Below are positions 15,175-22,351 of a stretch of DNA of 23,398 nt, piece after piece. The translations under genes and the position numbers were made by a program. The DNA is from an uncultured Bacilli bacterium (lineage in GTDB: Bacteria > Bacillota_I > Bacilli_A > RF39 > UBA660): positions 1 to 23,398 of the forward strand of contig CAKOJJ010000022.1 of assembly GCA_934089275.1 (NCBI GenBank). Direction: 5' to 3'. Under the pieces are notes generated by a model. It worked only from the letters and a program-made list of their open reading frames with translations. It made no database searches and was not told the origin of the DNA. Numbering within the stretch: the stretch's first letter is position 1; every line of letters begins with the position of its first letter.

Positions 15175-15242
15175 GAAGTGTAAAAAGATTTCAGAAAGAT
15201 AAAATTCTAAAAATGAAAAATTTAAGTATGCTTCACACTTCA
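15174..15242 (-). repeat. Long-range inverted repeat in the mutS 3' region
   Basis: TGAAGTGT (15174-15181) is the exact reverse complement of ACACTTCA (15235-15242), enclosing 53 bases. It adjoins the terminator hairpin, so the 3' end of the mutS transcript could fold into a larger structure. The stem is short and the DNA AT-rich, so this may be coincidence. I see no convincing gene between 15049 and 15277. Confidence 0.3.
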
Positions 15243-15277
15243 CTTATAATTATAAATGATTTTTAGAACAAATACAA

Positions 15278-17806
15278 CTATTTTGTTGTATTTTTCAATT
15301 CATATAAGAAATTTATGGCATCCATTGGTGTCATTTTTAAGATATCTATCTCTTTTATTTTCTCTTCTAATTTACTATCTTCATGCTTTTCTTCAAAAGT
15401 AAGAGATTGTTGAACATATACTTCACGTTTTTCATGACTTTCATAACTAGCTAAGAATTCACTTGCGCGTTTTAATAAATCTTCTGGAAGACCAGCAAGT
15501 CTTGCAACATGAATTCCGTATGATTTATCAATTGGTCCTTCTTTAACTTTATGTAAGAATGTTACTTTACCATCCTCTTCTACGGCATCAACATGAACGT
15601 TTTTGATAGTTGGAATAGTATCGCTTAAATCGGTTAATTCATGATAATGTGTTGAAAATAATGTTTTACATTTAATTTTTAAATTAACATATTCAAGGAT
15701 TGCACGAGCTAAACTCATCCCATCAAATGTAGCTGTTCCTCTTCCAAGTTCATCAAATAAGATAAGTGAATTTTCTGTAGCGTTAACAATCGCATTTTTG
15801 GCTTCAATCATTTCAACCATAAATGTTGATTCTCCGCTTACAAGATCATCGCTTGCTCCGATTCTAGTATAGATCGAATCAAATATTGGTAAGTTGGCTT
15901 CAGCAGCAGGTACAAAAGATCCCATTTGAGCCATGATAATGATGATTGCAAGTTCTCTCATATAGGTTGATTTACCACTCATGTTTGGTCCAGTTATTAA
16001 AAGAGTTGATGTGTTTTCATCCATAATTACATCATTTTTAACATAGTTATTATTGCTAACAACTTCAACAACTGGATGTCTTCCGTCAATTATACGAAGA
16101 TTATGATTGTTATTGAACTTTGGTCTAATTAAGTGATGTTCTTCACTTACAAGAGATAAAGAACATAACGAATCAATTTCGCTTAAAAGTGTTGCTGTTT
16201 CTTTTAATTCAAATAAAACAAATTTTACACTTTCTTTTATTTCCATGAATACATTGTATTCTAAATCAATTATACGTTCTTCAGCATTTAAAACTAAAGC
16301 TTCTTTTTCTTTTAATTCTGGCGTTATATATCTTTCAGCATTAGTTAGAGTTTGTCTTCTTTCCCAACCTAACTCTTCACTTACTCGTTTTGAATTTCCC
16401 TTTGACACTTCAATAAAATATCCAAATACTTTATTGTATCCAACTTTTAAGTTGTTTATTCCAGTTTCTTCTTTTAGTTTTGCTTCAATTCCGGAAATGA
16501 AATCTTTTCCTCCGGAACGAATACTTTTAAGTTCGTCAAGTTCAGCATTGTATCCACTTTTGATTATTCCGCCTTCTTTAATGCTTATTGGAGCATCTTC
16601 TGAAATAGATTCTTCTAAAATTTTATATAAATATTCATGAGTATTTAAAGTAATATCAAATTTAAGTTCACTTAAAATTCTATTAATATCAGGAATTACT
16701 TTGATTGAATTTTTTATTTGTAATAAATCTCTTCCATTTAAAGAACCACATATAACCTTACCAGTTAGTCTTTCAAGATCATATACTTCATATAAATCTC
16801 TCATAAGTTCTTCTCTTAGTAAAAAGTTATTATTCAAACTTTCAATATAATCAAGTCTTTTATTTATTTTAGTTTCATCTTTTAAAGGATTCATAAGCCA
16901 ACTTTTTAAAGTTCTTGAACCCATTGCTGTTTTAGTTTTATCTAGAAGCCATAAAAGAGAAAATTTTCTTTCTTTTAATCTTAAAGTTTCTAGTAACTCA
17001 AGATTTCTTATGGTATGAATATCCATATTTAAATAGTCGTCTTTTTGAACCATTTCAATATGTGATAAATGTGATAAATCTTTTAATTGAGTTACATGTA
17101 AATGATACATGATATTCTTTAATGCTTTAACTATTCTTTCATCATTTATTCCTTCATAAACACTTTTATATTCATCCTCTAAATATGAATTATTAATAGT
17201 GATAGATATCGAATAAGTATTTTTAAAGATATTTATAAGTTCAATATCAAAATTATTTTCAACAATAATCTCTTTTAAATTTAAACTTAAAACTTCATTT
17301 ATTAAACTAGTCTTGTTATGAGGAACAAATATTCCAAATACTTTACCAGTTGATAAATCAAGATAAACAATTAAGTAATTATATCCATAATCAAAAATGG
17401 TTCCAATATAGTTAAAATCATGTTCATTTAAGAACTCTAAATCAACCATTGTTCCTTTTGTTACTACTTCAATTACATCTCTTTTAACCATACCCTTAGC
17501 AAGTTTTGGATCTTCAAGTTGTTCACATATAGCAACTTTATATCCTTTGCTTATAAGTTTTTCAATGTATATTTTAGCTGAATGATGAGGAACTCCACAC
17601 ATTGGTACTCTTTCACTTAAACCAGCATTTTTACCAGTTAAAGTTAGTTCTAATTCTCTTGAACAAACATCAGCATCTTCAAAAAATAATTCGTAAAAAT
17701 CTCCTAATCTAAAAAATATTAACGTATCAGGATATCTATCCTTAATCTCCATATATTGTAACATCATTGGAGATAATTTTGTTCTATCTACACTTAAACG
17801 ATCCAT
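15278..17806 (-). CDS. mutS: DNA mismatch repair protein MutS
   Basis: An 842-residue mismatch-recognition ATPase, close to the usual length of bacterial MutS1. The N-terminal mismatch-binding domain has GDFYELF, with the conserved Phe-Tyr-Glu wedge at residues 37-39. The connector, core and clamp domains follow. The ATPase has Walker A GPNMSGKST (about residue 605-613), Walker B LILFDELGRGT (about 675-685) and the STHYHEL histidine motif. The C-terminal TPMDAINFLYEL helix, which helps MutS dimerise, is intact. The start follows SD AGGTGG 4 bases before the ATG. The YlbL-like gene ends 46 bases upstream on the same strand with no terminator between, so the genes may be co-transcribed. MutL is not in the window. 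Confidence 0.97.
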   Translation of the reverse strand: MDRLSVDRTKLSPMMLQYMEIKDRYPDTLIFFRLGDFYELFFEDADVCSRELELTLTGKNAGLSERVPMCGVPHHSAKIYIEKLISKGYKVAICEQLEDPKLAKGMVKRDVIEVVTKGTMVDLEFLNEHDFNYIGTIFDYGYNYLIVYLDLSTGKVFGIFVPHNKTSLINEVLSLNLKEIIVENNFDIELINIFKNTYSISITINNSYLEDEYKSVYEGINDERIVKALKNIMYHLHVTQLKDLSHLSHIEMVQKDDYLNMDIHTIRNLELLETLRLKERKFSLLWLLDKTKTAMGSRTLKSWLMNPLKDETKINKRLDYIESLNNNFLLREELMRDLYEVYDLERLTGKVICGSLNGRDLLQIKNSIKVIPDINRILSELKFDITLNTHEYLYKILEESISEDAPISIKEGGIIKSGYNAELDELKSIRSGGKDFISGIEAKLKEETGINNLKVGYNKVFGYFIEVSKGNSKRVSEELGWERRQTLTNAERYITPELKEKEALVLNAEERIIDLEYNVFMEIKESVKFVLFELKETATLLSEIDSLCSLSLVSEEHHLIRPKFNNNHNLRIIDGRHPVVEVVSNNNYVKNDVIMDENTSTLLITGPNMSGKSTYMRELAIIIIMAQMGSFVPAAEANLPIFDSIYTRIGASDDLVSGESTFMVEMIEAKNAIVNATENSLILFDELGRGTATFDGMSLARAILEYVNLKIKCKTLFSTHYHELTDLSDTIPTIKNVHVDAVEEDGKVTFLHKVKEGPIDKSYGIHVARLAGLPEDLLKRASEFLASYESHEKREVYVQQSLTFEEKHEDSKLEEKIKEIDILKMTPMDAINFLYELKNTTK

Positions 17807-17852
17807 TTTACCACCTACATCTAATAAAATATTATATAATAATTTTTAAATT

Positions 17853-18821
17853 TTAGGAAGATAGTTTTTCCATTAAATCTTCTATATTATCTGCTTCAAT
17901 TAATTCGATTTTTAATTTGTTTTTTTCTTTAACTTTCTTTGCTTCTTCGTAATTTTCTTTTGGTGTTATAAAAACATCACATTTATTTTTGCTTGCTCCA
18001 AGCATTTTATATTTTACCCCACCAATTTCTCCAATATTTCCGTCTATATCAATAGTTCCCGTTCCACATATCTTTTTATCTGTGATAGTTTCTCCACTTA
18101 ATTCTTGGATTAATGCAAGAGTTAACATTGCTCCACCAGAAGGACCTGATTCACTTTTTTTGTAATTATATTTAAGAGAATCTTTATAGTCATTCACTTT
18201 CGCATAACTTGCTCCTATTAAAGTTTTATCATTTGCTTTTATCAACTTTGCATATCTTGTATACTCTTTATCAGAATTTTTTACTTTTATAGATACTTTC
18301 GTTCCTTCATCAAGAGTATTTAAATATGTATCGACTATGTCTGGAGTAAAGTCGCGTCCATCAATACTTATAAGTTCATCACCGATTTTTAAATCTGTAT
18401 CTGATGAGGAACTAATATATGTTACATAATAAGTAGTTTTTTCGATTTTCAAAGGCTTGTTAACATATTTATAGGCAACACTTTTAGCATTACTAATTGA
18501 TTCATATAGACTAATTCTATCTCTTTTTAATGAGTCAGCCATCTCTTCATTATCGTATTTTATGTCATCATTTTTTACAATGTCCCAGTTTGGTAAAATT
18601 AATGAAAGTAATAAAACTGGAACTTTTCCTTCAACAAAACTTACATAAGTCATATTTATACTTGTTTTAGAATCTTTATTTAATCTTTTAGAAATATCTA
18701 TTGTTCCTCCTGGAGCATAAACACTGAAAGGAAGATTTAAATTAATAACCACAACAAAAATAACAATAACAACTATTGATTTAATATTTTCCTTTAAAAA
18801 CTCATACATTTTATTAAGCAT
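17853..18821 (-). CDS. ylbL: YlbL-like PDZ/Lon-type (S16) membrane-anchored protease
   Basis: A 322-residue protein with one N-terminal membrane helix (about 14-30), a PDZ domain (about 125-190, with KIGDELISIDGR) and a C-terminal S16 Lon-type protease domain. The catalytic Ser is S228 in SGPSGGAML, and the partner Lys is K270 in IGEIGGVKYK, 42 residues later, close to the Ser-Lys spacing in Lon. No ATPase domain is present. The order TM-PDZ-S16 is that of B. subtilis YlbL and streptococcal SepM, which cleave proteins at the outer membrane face. An SD (AGGAG) precedes the ATG. It diverges from a YlbJ-like gene, and the two families are also neighbours in Bacillus, which supports the name. A possible TATAAT lies at 18843-18848 on the minus strand. 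Confidence 0.9.
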   Translation of the reverse strand: MLNKMYEFLKENIKSIVVIVIFVVVINLNLPFSVYAPGGTIDISKRLNKDSKTSINMTYVSFVEGKVPVLLLSLILPNWDIVKNDDIKYDNEEMADSLKRDRISLYESISNAKSVAYKYVNKPLKIEKTTYYVTYISSSSDTDLKIGDELISIDGRDFTPDIVDTYLNTLDEGTKVSIKVKNSDKEYTRYAKLIKANDKTLIGASYAKVNDYKDSLKYNYKKSESGPSGGAMLTLALIQELSGETITDKKICGTGTIDIDGNIGEIGGVKYKMLGASKNKCDVFITPKENYEEAKKVKEKNKLKIELIEADNIEDLMEKLSS

Positions 18822-18869
18822 AATCTATTCTCCTTACTTTTGATTATACCATTATTATAGAGGTGAAAT

Positions 18870-19709
18870 GTGAAAAAATTGTTAACTTTATTACTTTTTA
18901 TCCTATTTATTGTAAATAAAAACGCGATTGTTTTAGCAGCAAGTGAAGCACTTAATATTTGGAGTAAAAGTCTATTTCCAGTTCTTTTTCCTACTCTTAT
19001 CTTAAGTGATATTTTACTTGCTAGTGGATTAATTTCTAAAATACCTAAGTTTTTTTATGATGTTTATTCTAAAATATTTAAAACTAGTCCTTATGGTTTA
19101 TTCGTTTTTATTGTTTCTATTTTGGGAGCAACACCAACAAATGCCAAAATATTAAAAGATTTGTATGATTCTAAGTTGATTGATAAAAACAGTTTAACAA
19201 AGATATTAAGTCAAACAATATTTTTTAATCCAATACTAATACTTACATTCAGTAATCTAAAAGTTTTAATAATTATGTGGGTAGCAAATATTTTAACAAG
19301 TTTTATTTTAAGGGATGCATTAGTGAGTGAAAATCCACTTAAAGCTTCCTATAACTTTGAATTTAATTTAAATAAATCTATTGAAAAAAATATGAAAACA
19401 ATTCTTAATATATTAGGAACTTTAACTGTTTTTTTAAGTCTTTCAAATATAGTACCAATTAGAAATCCTATAATGAAAACATTTATATCTGGCATTTTAG
19501 AGATAACCAGTGGATTTACTAGAATAAAACTTTATACAGTGAGTCCAATAAATGATATATTAATGCTTACATTCACTTCTCTTGCATCGTTTAGTATAAT
19601 AATGCAAATAAAAAGTATTTTAAAAGAAACTAAGTTTGATTCAAAATACTTTTATACTTCTAGAATTTTAACTTTATTTATATCTTTACTCATATATTTC
19701 ATTACATAA
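18870..19709 (+). CDS. YlbJ/SpoVV-like integral membrane protein (short form)
   Basis: A 279-residue membrane protein with about seven or eight hydrophobic helices. Features of the YlbJ family are seen: an early S-x-x-x-A-L-N-I-W-x-K-S-L-F-P-x-L-F-P segment, a G-A-T-P-T-N-A-K loop and an F-F-N-P segment, all in nucleoside-recognition (Gate)-like transporters. B. subtilis YlbJ (SpoVV) carries dipicolinate into the forespore and is about 400 residues; this protein is clearly shorter, so the function may differ. The start is GTG at 18870, preceded by SD AGAGGTGA. The ATG overlapping it at 18868 runs straight into TGA and is excluded. It diverges from the YlbL-like gene by 48 bases, and its last 24 bases overlap the end of a convergent pilin-like gene. 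Confidence 0.75.
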   Translation: MKKLLTLLLFILFIVNKNAIVLAASEALNIWSKSLFPVLFPTLILSDILLASGLISKIPKFFYDVYSKIFKTSPYGLFVFIVSILGATPTNAKILKDLYDSKLIDKNSLTKILSQTIFFNPILILTFSNLKVLIIMWVANILTSFILRDALVSENPLKASYNFEFNLNKSIEKNMKTILNILGTLTVFLSLSNIVPIRNPIMKTFISGILEITSGFTRIKLYTVSPINDILMLTFTSLASFSIIMQIKSILKETKFDSKYFYTSRILTLFISLLIYFIT

Positions 19710-20429
19710 GCTATTGGAACTGCTACAATTACATCTAAATTTATTAGTAGTTCCATTATTGGCTTTACATTTAAAGAAGTTGTTTCCTGTATAGGTAAAA
19801 CCAACATTTATGTCATAATGTTCTCCAGCTAAGTTCTTTATTGGAAAAACTAATGAAGCAGCATTTATATTCTCACTTAAGGCTGTAAAATTAAGAATTG
19901 ATGTATCCGATAAATCAACTTCTTCAGGAAGTTCTTTCATAGTTGAAGCGTCTGAATAAAATGATTGATATTTAGGAGAACCATCAAAATTATATTCTTT
20001 GTAATATCCTCTTTTATAAGAAATCATCCATGAAGTTTCGCCTTTTCCTACATATTTTCCGTTTTCATAGCCATATTTTGTGTAATAATTATATATTGAT
20101 AAAAAAGCTGTATTAGACTTTAAAAAGTCTTTTTTATATTCTATTTTTAAACATTTATATTTATCTTCATATCCAGTTACAATAATTGAATTATCAATTC
20201 CTTGTTCTGATAAAGTACAAGAAGATATTCTTTTAACACCATAATCAATTATATCTTCTTCAACAGCTTTAATAATTGTTGATTGGTCAATTATAAAATT
20301 TGATTGAACCGCACTTTTGTTATCTTCACTTCTTACTTGGATTAAAAGTGAAAACAAAAGAAGTAAGACAATTGATATAATACATATACTTACTAGAAGT
20401 TCAGTTATTGTTATACCTTTGTTATCCAT
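19686..20429 (-). CDS. Type IV pilin-like protein (third of three)
   Basis: A 247-residue protein with a class III (prepilin) signal: short leader MDNKG, then I-T-I-T-E-L-L-V with Glu at +5 of the mature chain and a hydrophobic helix to about residue 30. Position +1 is Ile rather than the usual Phe or Met. The rest is a soluble external domain ending in a cysteine-rich tail (C-K-A and C-N-C-S-S-S-N-S-L-C). Prepilin peptidase would cut after Gly. It is probably a minor pilin or pseudopilin, comparable in size to ComGF or PilW-like proteins. SD GGAGG is set by a duplicated 12-base segment. The gene lies 15 bases after the second pilin-like gene and overlaps the convergent YlbJ-like gene by 24 bases. 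No ATPase or platform protein is in the window. Confidence 0.8.
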   Translation of the reverse strand: MDNKGITITELLVSICIISIVLLLLFSLLIQVRSEDNKSAVQSNFIIDQSTIIKAVEEDIIDYGVKRISSCTLSEQGIDNSIIVTGYEDKYKCLKIEYKKDFLKSNTAFLSIYNYYTKYGYENGKYVGKGETSWMISYKRGYYKEYNFDGSPKYQSFYSDASTMKELPEEVDLSDTSILNFTALSENINAASLVFPIKNLAGEHYDINVGFTYTGNNFFKCKANNGTTNKFRCNCSSSNSLCNEIYE

Positions 20430-20431
20430 AT

Positions 20432-20456
20432 TTATACCTCCATATTATACCTCCAT
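20432..20456 (-). repeat. Tandem 12-base duplication creating the RBS of the third pilin gene
   Basis: Read on the minus strand, ATGGAGGTATAA occurs at 20445-20456 and again at 20432-20443, one base apart. The first copy encodes the last residues (Met-Glu-Val-stop) of the second pilin-like protein. The second provides the SD GGAGG for the next gene, starting at 20429. Confidence 0.8.
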
Positions 20457-20930
20457 AGAAGAATGAAAGATTTCATAAGTACCATCTTGATAAGTTTTCT
20501 TATATTTTACAATCATTCTTCTTGTATTACTATATTTGCCAAGATGTTTAATATAATCAATTGTTGTAGCATCTAATTTAACTAAAACACTTGTGTTACT
20601 TAAAACTTCACTCGGAGTTAAAAAATATATTTTTTCTACTTCAAATGCTTGTTGTAATTGAGTTAATCTATTTCCGGAAATTGAACATTCATAAACATTT
20701 GTTCCTGGTTTATTACAAGTATTCATATATGTTGATAAACTTCCATATTCTTTTTCAAGAATTTCTTTTGTATAAAATGTTTTATATATCATTTCGGTTG
20801 TATCAAATGAATTTCTTTCTCTTGATTTTCTAATTATATATGAATAACTTCCAAACAACATCAAAAGCGTTAACGTTAAAACACTTACAACAACTAATGT
20901 TTCAATAAAAACAAAACCATTCTTTTTCAT
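20445..20930 (-). CDS. Type IV pilin-like protein (second of three)
   Basis: A 161-residue pilin-like protein. Leader MKKNG, cleavage after Gly, then F-V-F-I-E-T-L-V-V-V with Phe +1 and Glu +5, the normal pattern for pilins that assemble into a fibre. The hydrophobic helix runs to about residue 30, then an external domain with only two cysteines (in the NTCNKPG and YECSIS segments), which could form a disulfide as in Gram-positive pilins. It overlaps the end of the first gene by 4 bases (ATGA), so the two are translationally coupled. The stop lies in a duplicated segment that gives the next gene its SD. Size and position fit a minor pseudopilin of a competence, T4P or T2S-like machine; which machine is not shown here. 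Confidence 0.82.
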   Translation of the reverse strand: MKKNGFVFIETLVVVSVLTLTLLMLFGSYSYIIRKSRERNSFDTTEMIYKTFYTKEILEKEYGSLSTYMNTCNKPGTNVYECSISGNRLTQLQQAFEVEKIYFLTPSEVLSNTSVLVKLDATTIDYIKHLGKYSNTRRMIVKYKKTYQDGTYEIFHSSMEV

Positions 20931-22003
20931 TCGCTTTTTCTCCCATCCATAATTATGTATGGATTAGTTCTTAATCCTGTTCCACCTGATACGTATGTAA
21001 GTTCATTCGTAGAGTCAACGCCTAATTCAAGCATAAGTCTAAAGTTGTAAGCGGCACTGTTGAGAACAGCAATATCGTTATCTTTTGTTTCGTTCGATTC
21101 AACTACTTTATCACTTGATTTATGAGTATAAGCTATAGGTGAACCATATGAACAATAATCGATATATTCAGAGTTTGATACAGTATCCCAAACTTTATTC
21201 ATATATCCAAAAGTATTATTAGAATTGTAATTCACTTTTCCGTTAGAGAAAGTACCACCACAATAATCATTTAATATGGTACCACTTTTAGAGTTCTCTA
21301 AAGTAAAATTATACATACGATAATAGTAATAATTACCAGCAGTATAAGGTCCAGTTGTTTTATCAATATAAACGATATAACTTGAGTCAATTCCAAATAT
21401 AGAATTTTTGATTTCATCAGTTAGATTAGTGTTGTTTCTAATAGTTGTAAGTTCAGTTGATGTTGGAAATCCCATTTTAAAACTAGCATAGTTTTTAAAT
21501 TGAATTGATTGTTGATATAAGTTTTCATTACCCCAACTTCTTAAATTAATCATTTCATTAATGACACCAATTGTTAAAGTATGATATTTTCTTACAACGT
21601 CAGTTGATAGTTTAAATTGAACATCCAGTTTTGATGCTTCAATTTCACTTAAAAAGTAATATGTTTTTATATTTCCATTTGTTTTAATATCAGCTACAAT
21701 CCATTTAGAATCTTGATTTAAAACACTTTCACCTATTTCATAAGGATCATGTTTTGCAGGATCAGGATCATTATATGTTTCTCCCATATTAGGATCATTC
21801 ATAAATTGAACATAATCTCCAATATTTAAATCACTTATTTTAGTATTATTTATTTTTAATAAATTACTTTTTGCTTCTTCATTAATTTTTTGTAATAAGA
21901 TTTGATTATGAAGATAAGTTAAAATTAAAGCTAAGAAAAGGGTTAAGAATACTAAGAATATTGAATAAAGAATACTTGTTGCAATAAAACCATTTTTCTT
22001 CAT
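20927..22003 (-). CDS. Pilin-like protein lacking Glu+5, possible tip (GspK-like) subunit
   Basis: A 358-residue protein, first and largest of the three. The leader MKKNG matches the following gene's product and is followed by F-I-A-T-S-I-L-Y-S and a long hydrophobic helix to about residue 32, but +5 is Ser where pilins have Glu. The external domain is rich in Tyr, Asn, Thr and Ser, with a W-I-V-A-D strand and a late cysteine pair (DYCGG, DYCSY). In type II secretion the large pseudopilin GspK also lacks Glu +5 and caps the fibre tip, so a tip role is plausible here by analogy only. SD AGGAGAGG fixes the start and a consensus promoter lies 26 bases upstream. It leads an operon of three pilin-like genes. 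Confidence 0.75.
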   Translation of the reverse strand: MKKNGFIATSILYSIFLVFLTLFLALILTYLHNQILLQKINEEAKSNLLKINNTKISDLNIGDYVQFMNDPNMGETYNDPDPAKHDPYEIGESVLNQDSKWIVADIKTNGNIKTYYFLSEIEASKLDVQFKLSTDVVRKYHTLTIGVINEMINLRSWGNENLYQQSIQFKNYASFKMGFPTSTELTTIRNNTNLTDEIKNSIFGIDSSYIVYIDKTTGPYTAGNYYYYRMYNFTLENSKSGTILNDYCGGTFSNGKVNYNSNNTFGYMNKVWDTVSNSEYIDYCSYGSPIAYTHKSSDKVVESNETKDNDIAVLNSAAYNFRLMLELGVDSTNELTYVSGGTGLRTNPYIIMDGRKSE

Positions 22004-22028
22004 CTTAACCTCTCCTATTCTATCTACA

Positions 22029-22057
22029 ATTATAAATCATTACTAAACTATTTTCAA
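22029..22057 (-). promoter_or_regulatory. Promoter of the pilin-like operon
   Basis: On the minus strand, -35 TTGAAA (22052-22057), a 17-base spacer and a perfect -10 TATAAT (22029-22034). The predicted start near 22022 gives a leader of about 19 bases. The terminator of the upstream gene ends just before it. Confidence 0.7.
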
Positions 22058-22071
22058 TTATTTTATAAAAG

Positions 22072-22110
22072 AAAAAAGATACACAATCATGACGGTTGTA
22101 TATCTTTTTT
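22072..22110 (-). terminator. Rho-independent terminator of the DUF6273-like gene
   Basis: A 15-base stem: 22072-22086 pairs with 22096-22110 around a 9-base loop. The single mismatch in DNA is a G-U pair in the minus-strand RNA. A- and T-runs at both ends supply a U-tract. It lies 94 bases beyond the stop codon, so the DUF6273-like gene and the pilin-like operon are separate units. Confidence 0.8.
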
Positions 22111-22196
22111 TAATAGCGATAAATTTTATAAATAACTTGTCACGATGGTTTGTACATCTCCACTTAAGTTCATCTCATTTTACAGTTTTCTATATC

Positions 22197-22211
22197 TGCA
22201 TTACTTATGCA
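22197..22211. repeat. Small hairpin at the end of the DUF6273-like gene
   Basis: TGCAT (22197-22201) and ATGCA (22207-22211) form a perfect 5-base stem with a 5-base loop that includes part of the stop codon (22205-22207). It sits at the 3' end of the GC-rich segment. It is short enough to be chance. Confidence 0.4.
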
Positions 22212-22351
22212 ATTCGGAAAGCTGGAGAGATCCCATAAGAGCCGTTCGCAACGCCACCGTTCCAGATACCGCTGCCTTTTACAGTAAGGAAGGCCATCGT
22301 ACTGTTAGAAATAGCCGAACGAAGCCACCAACTGACGTAGCTTCCGTTGTA
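22205..22351 (-). other. GC-rich C-terminal cassette, candidate DGR variable repeat
   Basis: Codons 340-387 and the stop. By hand count, 58 of 120 bases are G or C in 22201-22320, against 17 of 60 in 22381-22440 in the same gene and 21 of 60 in 22141-22200 downstream. Of the 48 codons, 17 end in C, 17 in T, 8 in G and only 6 in A, unlike the A/T-ending codons around them. The encoded segment alternates fixed words (WWLRSA, GISPAFRI) with Ser, Asn, Gly, Thr and Tyr codons. This fits an adenine-mutagenised variable repeat in a lectin fold. It equally fits recombination with a foreign homologue. No template repeat or reverse transcriptase is in the window. Confidence 0.4.

Noticed and set aside
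15271..15295. Plus-strand terminator-like hairpin at the end of mutS
   Set aside because: The stem and T-run are real, but no plus-strand gene leads into it and the stem overlaps mutS coding sequence; the minus strand has no U-tract here.
22020..22204. Possible template repeat for the variable cassette
   Set aside because: I compared this interval by eye with 22205-22351 and found no stretch resembling it; it holds only a terminator and a promoter.
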